Of a stretch of DNA of 64,000 nucleotides, positions 27,719 through 38,200 are shown piece after piece. The number at the start of each line of letters is the position of its first letter. Positions within the stretch are counted from its first letter, which is position 1. The DNA comes from Oscillatoria acuminata PCC 6304. GTDB lineage: Bacteria; Cyanobacteriota; Cyanobacteriia; Cyanobacteriales; Laspinemataceae. The stretch covers positions 6,387,227 to 6,451,226 of the forward strand of contig NC_019693.1 of assembly GCF_000317105.1 (NCBI RefSeq), written 5' to 3'. Both the position numbers and the translations under genes were made by a program. Below the pieces are notes generated by a model, which saw only the letters and a program-made list of their open reading frames with translations, had not been told where the DNA came from and made no database searches.

Positions 27719-28084
27719 TTACTCTCCCTGTGGTTTTTTATAATTCTGCGAGTAATGTTCTTCTGCCCGCTTGAACCGACGCTCGATTAATTGAATATCT
27801 TGTTTAGGGGTAGCAATACCTTGCTTAGATTTCTTTTGAAAAGCGTGCAAAACATAAACTGCATTGGCAAATTTTACGGTGTAAACGGCCCGGTAAGTGT
27901 CGCCGTCAAAATTTTCTACCAATTCAAGTACACCAGCCCCCTTAAATCCTTTGAGTGGTTTCGCTGAAAGCGGCTTAGTTCCGCATTGAGCTTCATATAA
28001 AGCGAAACCCATATCGTTCTGAACATCCTCGGGGAAATTTTTTAAATCATCACGGGAGCTACCAATCCACTCAACTGGCTTCAC
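27719..28084 (-). CDS. HigB-like toxin (phage Gp49-like / RelE superfamily)
   Basis: A 121-residue protein with the Gp49/DUF891 pattern: MKPVEWIGSSRDDLKNFP at the start, KPLKGFKGAGVLELVENFDGDTYRAVYTVKF in the middle (the basic/aromatic face of the RelE fold) and YVLHAFQKKSKQGIATP before the C-terminal helix. Such toxins are ribosome-dependent mRNA endonucleases. It is the first gene of the operon, ahead of the double-HTH antitoxin. The C-terminal tail after QLIERRFKRAEEHY is Lys-rich. Family call is firm. Confidence 0.88.
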   Translation of the reverse strand: MKPVEWIGSSRDDLKNFPEDVQNDMGFALYEAQCGTKPLSAKPLKGFKGAGVLELVENFDGDTYRAVYTVKFANAVYVLHAFQKKSKQGIATPKQDIQLIERRFKRAEEHYSQNYKKPQGE

Positions 28085-28118
28085 TAATTCACTTATCCCT
28101 GAACTCTGTTAATTTTAG

Positions 28119-29360
<1,242 letters not shown>

Positions 29361-29483
29361 GTGAGAAGAGCAAACCATCGCGATTGAGACAAATTCTACG
29401 GAGGTTTTGACCTCCGTAGAATTTTCTCATGAATTGACTCTCTTTGTACCCGGGTTTATAGTATGCCTCGATAGGTCTAAAGT

Positions 29484-30986
29484 ATGTCAAAGTCGCTGAA
29501 GGCATCGATGGAAGGATTGGCAGTCGCCGATCGCGCTAGAAAGCGTTTAGGTTGGACAAAAACTAGTACAGCGCGATGGTGGCAGGATGCTCATACCTCC
29601 CGCGCCACGTTACGCCGATTTTGGCATGGCGATCGCATTCAACGGGAAATTTTCATCGCCATTTGTGCCGCCGTCGGGATTAGCGACTGGCAGGAGATCG
29701 CTGAACCCTGTGAAGCGGATTTTGATCCCGCTATCCCCGAATTTCCGCCAATCCGAGACTGGCAGGAAGCGCCAGATTTAGACTCATTTTTCGGACGCGA
29801 TCGCGAATTGGCACAACTGGAACAATGGATTCCCACCGCTAAACTCATCCTGATTTCCGGCATCGGTGGCATCGGAAAAACCGCCCTTACTCTCGCTTTT
29901 GCTGACTCAATTCAACTGCAATTCCAGGGAGTAATCTGGCGATCGCTACACCATTCCCCCTCGGTCGAAGCACTTCTCGATAGTCTCCTCTCCACCTTAG
30001 AAGGAACCTCCCTCACCAATTTAGCCAAAGGCACAACTCAATTACTCCACCATCTCAAACACCGACGCTATCTGCTGATTTTAGATGGATTAGAAGCAGT
30101 CTTACAATCACCAGAGTGGGAGACAGAATATAGTCATTTTCTCCAAACCTTAAGTCGCGATCGGCATCAAAGCTGCATACTGATTACCAGTCGCGAACAA
30201 CTGCAAACCTTGCCTATCGAAGGCATCAATCGCCAGGGTTTAACCCTCACGGGATTGCCCAAAACTGAGGCAGTCGCCCTGTTAAAATCCCGAGGATTGA
30301 CCGGGAAAGAATTAGGAATTTCGGCCTTAATTCATCTGTATCGCGGCAATCCCTTTGCCCTCAAAATTGTCACCCCCTTGATTCAGACCGTATTTGGGGG
30401 AAATGTCGCCGCCTTTTTGAATCAGAATACCCTCATCCTAGGGGAGAGATTACGCAGTCTATTGCACCAACAATTGGAACGCTTGTCTGATTTAGAACGA
30501 GAGATTCTCTACTGGTTAACCATCTGGCAAGAACCCGTGTCATTTTGCCGACTGCAAACCCATTTTTTAGTGTTAGTCGATCCGGCAGCTTTATTAGAAG
30601 GAATTGCCAATTTAGAGCGGCGATCGCTGTTAGAATCCTGGTTCGGGGAGGAGTCTTCTGCCTTCACCTTGCAACCCTTGGTGATGAAAACAGTCCGGAA
30701 TGAATTAGTCGAACGAGCAACAGGGGAAATGCAACGGGTGGTGCAGAGTCATGATATTCGCTACTTTAAAGTCTGGCGATCGCTAATGTTAGTCAGACCC
30801 GGAACCGACGATATTGCAGGTGATAAAATCATCAATCAACTGCGTGAGAACCTCTGGCAAATCTATGGCGCGACCCTGCCGCAAACCTTGGACAATGTTC
30901 TGGCGTTGTTATCGGATAAATCGCCCTTGGCCGTGGGTTATATTGGCTGTAATGCGATCGCGCTGTTGCAACCGTTAGATTTGTAG
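29484..30986 (+). CDS. STAND NTPase (NB-ARC type) with HTH-like N-terminus, lacking sensor repeats
   Basis: A 500-residue protein. Residues 1-75 form the XRE-like domain typical of cyanobacterial STAND/WD40 proteins (TSTARWWQDAHTSRATLRRFW). FFGRDRELAQLE introduces the NTPase module, with Walker A GIGGIGKTAL (~130), Walker B RRYLLILDGLE, sensor ILITSRE, and the GLP-K-EAVALLKSRG helical segment. A winged-helix part follows to the end. Relatives normally continue after the GYIGCN-like segment into pentapeptide and WD40 repeats. This one stops there (GYIGCNAIALLQPLDL), and no WD40 code follows in the next 300 bp. It could be a natural short form or a 3' truncation. Confidence 0.82.
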   Translation: MSKSLKASMEGLAVADRARKRLGWTKTSTARWWQDAHTSRATLRRFWHGDRIQREIFIAICAAVGISDWQEIAEPCEADFDPAIPEFPPIRDWQEAPDLDSFFGRDRELAQLEQWIPTAKLILISGIGGIGKTALTLAFADSIQLQFQGVIWRSLHHSPSVEALLDSLLSTLEGTSLTNLAKGTTQLLHHLKHRRYLLILDGLEAVLQSPEWETEYSHFLQTLSRDRHQSCILITSREQLQTLPIEGINRQGLTLTGLPKTEAVALLKSRGLTGKELGISALIHLYRGNPFALKIVTPLIQTVFGGNVAAFLNQNTLILGERLRSLLHQQLERLSDLEREILYWLTIWQEPVSFCRLQTHFLVLVDPAALLEGIANLERRSLLESWFGEESSAFTLQPLVMKTVRNELVERATGEMQRVVQSHDIRYFKVWRSLMLVRPGTDDIAGDKIINQLRENLWQIYGATLPQTLDNVLALLSDKSPLAVGYIGCNAIALLQPLDL

Positions 30987-31289
30987 CGGCAATTCAGATA
31001 GCATCAAACTAACTATCCCAGTCTTAGTTTTTGCATCAAAATGACTGAATCTAACCCATCACTCCGAAAGTTTGTAGTAACCCCTTCAGGGGTTGCCTCC
31101 CAAAATATCATCCAACAAATCCTCAAACTTTTATCCCCATAGATTCTCAATCATTTTGCAGCGTTTTACACTCCTTCATAGCAGACTTCAAACTGCCGCT
31201 GGCTTTTACAGAATAAAACCCTACCTATCCAATCAAATCAAGCGCCAATTTCCGTAAACAATGACTCAATTTCTAGCTTTTGTGCAGAA
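30987..31289. other. Non-coding gap after the short STAND gene
   Basis: About 300 bp with stops in all frames. I looked for WD40 or pentapeptide remnants in the three plus frames and saw none. No repeats recognised. Confidence 0.5.
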
Positions 31290-31562
31290 TCAACCCGCAA
31301 CTTCCGTTAGACTGATTAAATCTGGATTAACCTCAACAAAAAAAGCCTGGGGAATCGCCAAAACTACCTGGGCGATCGCGCTGTGAACTGCTTCTTTAGC
31401 CGATGAAGATTCCCGAATAAAATTTAGAGCAATCTTTCCCCGTTTACCGATTCCAATTAAAGCATCATCACAACCGACTGTGGCTAAACTCTCTAGGTAA
31501 TCCTCGGGATTACTCTGAGCATCTGGGAGATTAAAGTTTAAGGTAAACTCATATTCTGCCAT
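31290..31562 (-). CDS. Small regulator/antitoxin-like protein, possibly C-terminally truncated
   Basis: A 90-residue protein (MAEYEFTLNFNLPDAQSNPEDYLESL, then GCDDALIGIGKRGKIALNF). This N-terminal region resembles a cyanobacterial/bacterial small family that normally continues after 'LTDVA' into a helix-turn-helix. Here the frame stops at SLTEVAG, just where that HTH would begin. It may be truncated or a short family member. The next gene is divergent, 70 bp away. Confidence 0.6.
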   Translation of the reverse strand: MAEYEFTLNFNLPDAQSNPEDYLESLATVGCDDALIGIGKRGKIALNFIRESSSAKEAVHSAIAQVVLAIPQAFFVEVNPDLISLTEVAG

Positions 31563-31632
31563 CCTCTATTCCTCCTCTAGGTCAATATAACTTAAACTAG
31601 CACTATTGAGAACCCAAGGAGACATAAAAGGC

Positions 31633-31851
31633 ATGAATCCCCAAGAAGTTGGATATATCACCGATTCAGAGGGCAACCTAACGGCTGTCGTTATTCCCAT
31701 TGATTTGTGGAGGCAAATTCTTCCTCAAGACAATCCTTCCCTCGAAACCATGACAGAAAATATCGAAGACTATTGCCTCAATAAAGCAATGGATGAAGCC
31801 AAAGAAACCCCGCTTCTCAGTCGCCAGCAAGCTCTTAATTTTTTAGGATAG
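31633..31851 (+). CDS. Orphan Phd/RelB-like antitoxin
   Basis: A 72-residue protein starting MNPQEVGYITDSEGNLTAV, with VVIPIDLWRQIL typical of the N-terminal strand-helix of antitoxins of this kind. The C-terminal segment is acidic and helical. The frame can begin at 31606, but the ATG at 31633 fits family starts. No toxin gene follows; the next 330 bp are repeats. It could be a lone antitoxin or a degraded pair. Confidence 0.6.
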   Translation: MNPQEVGYITDSEGNLTAVVIPIDLWRQILPQDNPSLETMTENIEDYCLNKAMDEAKETPLLSRQQALNFLG

Positions 31852-31902
31852 GATGAAGATTGAATATTAGACTTATTGCAAAATTTTAAAAAGCACCTGT
31901 TG

Positions 31903-32086
31903 CAACAACCGGCGGGGGTTAAAACCCCCGCCTAACAGCTAAAGCAACAACCGGCGGGGGTTAAAACCCCCGCCTAACAGCTAAAGTCGGTTGAAACCGA
32001 CTGAAAACACTACGGGATAAGACTTGCAGTCGGTTTTTAACCGACTTTAGCTATGAGGCGGGGGATTTATCCCCCGCCGGTGTTGA
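31903..32086. repeat. Tandem 42-bp repeat inside a large inverted-repeat element
   Basis: Two identical 42-bp units (31903-31944 and 31945-31986, starting CAACAACCGGCGGGGGTT) are followed by AGTCGGTT / AACCGACT pairs and end with GGCGGGGGATTTATCCCCCGCC (to 32086). Each unit contains the palindrome GCGGGGGTTAAAACCCCCGC. The whole can fold as one long hairpin (ACCGGCGGGGG ... CCCCCGCCGGT). It looks like a MITE or palindromic repeat of cyanobacterial type. Confidence 0.8.
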
Positions 32087-32233
32087 GAATGGTGCAAGAT
32101 CTCAGTAATTGTCCTAAATTTAGGCAAGAAACCCGGTTTCTCAACCCCTACTCTGGGAAAAGCTGGATTGGCCTTAGACAAACCCTCGCAATTGTGCTAC
32201 AATCCGACCACTGTAACTGGAGAGCATGGGGCC

Positions 32234-35200
32234 ATGAATCCGCCAACTCCCAAAGAGCAAATTGAGGCATTACAGTCGGAGTTAATTCAACTGAGAAAAC
32301 GAGGCGATCGCACCGAATCTCGCCAAGATAATCGCCATGCCGAATTGGAAATTCTGGGAAAGTTGGGGATTGCTTATTATCAGGACCAAGAATGGCATAG
32401 CGCGATCGCCATCCTGACGGAATATCTCAATCTAGCGCGGGAGTTGGGGAATCAAACGAATGAGGCAGTCGCGCACTATTATTTGGGATTTACTCAACAG
32501 GCGATCGCTGAATTCGAGCAAGCAGTAGCGGCATTTTTTCAGGGATATCGGTTGTTTCGGCAACTCCAACAACATGAGTTTGCCGCGCAACTTTGGCAGC
32601 AGTTAGTCCAACAGGGACAAAGGTATCTCCAAAATCAGCAAGTCCCCGAAGCAGTCGCCCTTTATAAACGGCAAATCCAAATTTTGTTAGAATTTGATGA
32701 CCTAAAAGCCAGCGCCGAGATAGCCGTAGAATTGGGGAAAGTGTACTATTCTCAGCCAGATTTCCCCGAGGCGATCGGCTGTTTCACATCAGCCCTCGAT
32801 ACCGCCCAAACCCTGAAAGACCAAACCCTAGAAAATGTAGCCTTAGCCTGGTTAGGATGCAGTCATTGGCAGGGGGGAGACTTATCGCAAGGATTGCAGT
32901 ATTTGGAACAACGGTTAGCTTTAGTCCAGCAGCTAAAAAATACAGCAGCGCAACAGGAAACCTTAACCTGGTTAATTCAGATTTGCCAGCAATTAGACAA
33001 TCCCGATAAACTCATCCAATCTTATCAACTTCAAGCCAATTTCTGGCAGCAACAAGGAGAACCCGTCAATCAGCACCTCAGTTTATATGAACTAGCAATC
33101 TATCAGTTTAATCGCCAACAATATCCAGAGGCATTATCCGGGTTTCAGCTTGCCTTAGAACTCGCCAACACCTTGAACGATGACCAGGGAAAGAGTTGGA
33201 AAACCGCCAACAATAATTATATGCTGGGGGAATGTTATCGCAATTTGGGAGAAAATCAAGCAGCAATTTTCCCTTATGAACAAGCGGTGGAGTTGTACTT
33301 GCAGTTGGGGGCAAAAGATTGGGCAAAAAAAGGGTTAGAACATTTACTTAACCTTTATCGAGAATTGCAGCAACTTGAACAAGAAATAGACTGTCAGAAA
33401 AAACGGTTTCAGCTAATCCAAGACAAAGGAGAGGATATCAAAGCACAGTCTCTTGCTTATGAAATTGGTAACCTTTATAATCGTCGCCAGCAATTCACCC
33501 AAGCCCTGGAATATTATCAAGAAGCCCTGATTTTAGCTAAAAAGTTGGAACAGCCGCAAAACCTAGCGAATGCTGCATATATGGTGGGGCAATGTTATCG
33601 GAATTTGGGACAACAGCAAGTAGCGATTTCCCCCTATGAGCAAGCGGTTGAGTTGTACTTGCAGTTGGGGGTAAAAGAGTGGGCAGAAAAAGGGTTAGAA
33701 CATTTACTTAACCTTTATCGAGAATTGCAGCAACTTGAACAAGAAATAGACTGTCAGAAAAAACGGTTTCAGCTAATCCAAGACAAAGGAGAGGATATCA
33801 AAGCACAGTCTCTTGCTTATGAAATTGGTAACCTTTATAATCGTCGCCAGCAATTCACCCAAGCCCTGGAATATTATCAAGAAGCCCTGATTTTAGCTAA
33901 AAAGCTGGAACAGCAAAAAAATATAGCCAATGCTGCATATATGGTGGGGCAATGCTATCGGAATTTGGGACAGCAGCAAGCGGCGATTTCCGGGTATGAG
34001 CAAGCGGTGGGGTTGTATCTGGAAGTTAAGGAGACAAAGTGGGCGTTATCGGGATTAGACTATCTGGTGAATTTGTATCGAGAGTTGGGACAGTATGAGG
34101 AGGTTATTGCCTCTTACCAGAGACGGTTAGAGATTTTACGGGAATTGGGCGATGCCAAGGCTGAACAGTCTTGTTTATATAATATTGGGAGTTTGTATGA
34201 TGACCTAAAGCAATGGGAAAACGCCCTAAAATATTTTGATTTAGCCCTGAGTTTAGCCCAAAAACTAAAGCTAAAACATTCTCAAGCCAATGCTCATTAT
34301 ATGCAAGGGCAATGTTGTCGGAATTTGGGACAACAGCAAGCGGCAATTTCCGGGTATGAGCAAGCGGTTGAGTTGTATGTGGAAGTCAAGGAGACAAAGT
34401 GGGCGTTATCGGGATTAGACTATCTGGTGAATTTGTATCGGGAGTTGAAACAGGATGAACAGGTTATTGCCTCTTACCAGCGACGGTTAGAGATTTTCCG
34501 GGAATTAGGCGATCGCACTTCCGAACACAGTTGTCTGTATGACTTGGTAACTTTCCAGTTTAATACCCAAAAATATCAGGATGCTTTATCTGGTTTTGAA
34601 GCCGCTTTGCAGATAGCGGAAACATTAACTGAGGATAGTAATCAAACTTATAAACTTGCCAATTCTCGGTATATGATGGGGCAATGTTGCCAGAATTTGG
34701 GACAGGCGCAAGCGGCGATCGCGCATTATCAGCAGGCGACTGGTTTGTATATTGAATTGGGGGTCAAAGATTGGGCAGCCAAAGCGTTGGATTATCAGGG
34801 AACGTTGCAGAAGGAATTAAACAACTATGAGCAAGCTTTGGCTGCACAGGAGCAACGCTTAGGGCTTTTGCAAGAGTTGAATGAACCCGCTTCTAAACAG
34901 TCTTGCCTGTATAACATTGGTTGTATTTTAAATTATAAGAAGCAATGGACACGGGCGCTTGAATATTTTGGGCAGGCTTTGAGCTTGGCAGTTGAATTGG
35001 AGCAAAAGCCAAATGAAGCGAATGCCCATTATATGTTGGCTCAATGTTATGAAAGTCTAGGAGATTTTCAGTTAGCAGAAGAGTCAACCCAAAGGGCAAA
35101 AAATCTTTATCAATCTTTAGGAAATGATGAATGGGAAGAGATTTGCCAAAATTCGTTGTCCAGATTAGCTGCAAAAGCTAATCAGTATGAGCGTTCAAGG

Positions 35201-38200
35201 TTTGGGCAAGATCGGAACACAGACCAGAGAATTCAGCAAGCATTACAACAATTTTGGCTGCAACTGCTGCAAGTAGCAATGGAAAGCGGCTGGGATCAAG
35301 CGGCAATGCATCAAGTGATGCGGCAAAATATGGAGTTGATTGTTCCCGCCTTGGGGGAAACCATTGCCCAGTCAATGCTGGGACTTCTGGCTCAGAATCC
35401 CAACCAAGCTGAAGGGGTAGCAGCTTTAATAGAAAATACCTGCGCCAGTATCATGGGTTTCCCCGATGGCCGGTATGGGGAAGCCCTAGAAATTGCCATG
35501 CGGGGCTATGATGTGGTGTTAGCACTGCGGGCCGATAATCCCAAAAAACGGGCCGGAACCCTGAATAATCTTGGGATAGCCTACGGGCTTCAAGCGGAAT
35601 TAGGCCTAGACCCGGCAGCTAATTTAGGCCAAGCCATCACTGCCTACACCGAAGCCGCCTCTATTCTCCGCTGTCCGGGACTGGAAAAAGACCTCGCCTC
35701 TACCCTGAATAATCTGGGGGTAGCGTACAAGGCTCAAGCGGAATTGGGCCTAGACCCGGTAGCTAACTTAGGCCAAGCCATCACTGCCTACACCGAAGCC
35801 GCCTCTATTCTCCGCCGTCCGGGACTGGAAAAAGACCTTGCCTCTACCCTGAATAATCTGGGGGTAGCGTACAAGGCTCAAGCGGAATTGGGCCTAGACC
35901 CGGTAGCTAACTTAAGCCACGCCATCACCGCCTACACCGAAGCCGCCTCCATTCTCCGCTGTCCGGGACTGGAAAAAGACCTGGCCGGTACCCTGACGAA
36001 TCTGGGGGTAGCCTATACTATTCAAGCGGAATTGAGCCTAGACCCGGCAGCCAACTTAAGCCACGCCATCACCGCCTACACCGAAGCCGCCTCCATTCTC
36101 CGCCGTCCGGGACTGGAAAAAGACCTCGCCTCTACCCTGGCGAATCTGGGGGTAGCCTATACTATTCAAGCGGAATTGAGCCTAGACCCGGCAGCCAACT
36201 TAAGCCACGCCATCACCGCCTACACCGAAGCCGCCTCCATTCTCCGCTGTCCGGGACTGGAAAAAGACCTCGCCTCTACCCTGGCGAATCTGGGGAATGC
36301 CTACCAGACTCAAGCAGACTTGGGCCTAGACCCAGCCACCAACTTAGACCAAGCCATCACTGTCTACACCGAATCCGCCACGATTCTCCGCCGTCCGGGA
36401 CTGGAAAAAGACCTCGCCGTTACTCTGACGAATCTGGGGATTACCTACGGCACTCAAGCAGAATTGGGCCTAGACCCGGCAGCTAACTTAGGCCAAGCCA
36501 TCACCGCCTACACCGAAGCCGCCTCCATTCTCCGCCGTTCGGGACTGCAAAAAAACCTTGCCTCTACCCTGAATAACTGTGGTTTTGCCTACCACGCTCA
36601 ATCTCACTTACCCAGTAATAGCCCTGACCAGAAACAAACCGCTCTGGAAAATGCCTATCGCAGCTTTGCCGAAGCCTTAGAACAGGTGGAATATCTGCGG
36701 GGTGAAATTACCACTGAGGGCTATAAACGCAACTTTAACGAACAGTGGAATAGAATCTATCGCGGTATGGTAGAAGTCTGCCTAGAAGTGGGCAACTACA
36801 ACGCTGCCATTGAATATGTAGACCGTAGTAAAGCCCGTAACCTGACAGAACTCATCGCCACCCGTGATGCTTATCCGGGGGGTGTCATTCCTCCTGAAGA
36901 CCGCCAATGCTTGCAACAACTCCGTCAAGCTATTTTTGAAGAAAACCGCCGCCTGCAAGAAGACCTCAACCCGGACTATGGCAAGGTGAACCAATTGCGC
37001 CAAGAATTTCAGGAGAAATTCCCCTACCAACCTCTGCACTTTGAGCAAATTCAAGAACTACTGGATGAAGAAACCGCCATCCTAGAGTGGTACATCCTAG
37101 CGGATAAATTCCTCACGTTTACCCTCACGAACCAAACCCTTAACCTCTGGGAATCCTCTCATGACGACCGACAAAACCTCATTGACTGGGGAAATGCCTA
37201 TCTTCGCGACTACCGCAACAATAAAACCCAATGGCACAATAAACTTCCCCAACGCCTAGAAGAACTCGCTCAAATCCTCCACCTGGATGAGATCCTGCAC
37301 AACCTGCGGGAAAAATTCCCCAACTGTAAAAAACTCATCCTCATCCCTCACCGCTTCCTGCACCTGTTACCTATCCACGCTTTACCTGTCCCTGTTATTG
37401 CCACAGATGGGGTAGGGGCGCAATGCTTGCGCCCGATTTCTCGCCAGAATGGTCATCCAGAGGGCCTGCACATTGCGCCCCTACAGGAATTATTTCCCAA
37501 AGGTGTCGCCTATGCGCCTAACTGTCAGGTGTTGCAACAAGCGCAAAATCGGCAACGTCCCGATTTTAACCAACTCTTTGCTATCCAAAACCCGACCAAA
37601 GACCTGGATTTTACCGATATCGAAGTGGCAGCGATTCAATCCCTGTTCAATCCGCACCATATCCTCCAATATGACGCAGCGGAAAAAGCAGCGATTCTCG
37701 ATGGGGATAATTTGAAAAATGCTCACTGCACTCACTTCTCCTGTCACGGCTATTTCAATTTTGAAGATGCCCTGAAATCTGCCCTCCTGTTAGCTAAGAG
37801 CGAATTTACTCCACCGCCACCCAATGAGGACAAAAGCCGCTATATTCCCCTACAAAATGGCAATCTCCTCGACTTGGGCAAGTGCCTCACTATAGAGGAT
37901 ATCTTGCGTCTTGACCTGACCAACTGTCGTCTCGTCACCCTTTCTGCCTGCGAAACTGGGATTACTGACTTTAACTCCACCAGTGATGAATATATCGGGT
38001 TACCCAGTGGGTTTATTTTGGCCGGTGCTCCGAATGTCGTCTGTTCTCTGTGGGCGGTGAATGACCTGTCTACGGCTTTGCTGATGATTCGTTTTTACCA
38101 AAATGTCAAAACTGGTGAAACGGTTCCCCTGGCTTTGAAACAGGCTCAAATCTGGCTGCGGGATGTGACGGTGGAGGGGTTGCAGGTGTGGAGTGAGCCA

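Noticed and set aside
37449-37715. 88-codon open frame inside the CHAT coding region
   Set aside because: It is an alternative-frame shadow spanning the inserted repeat, without start signals.
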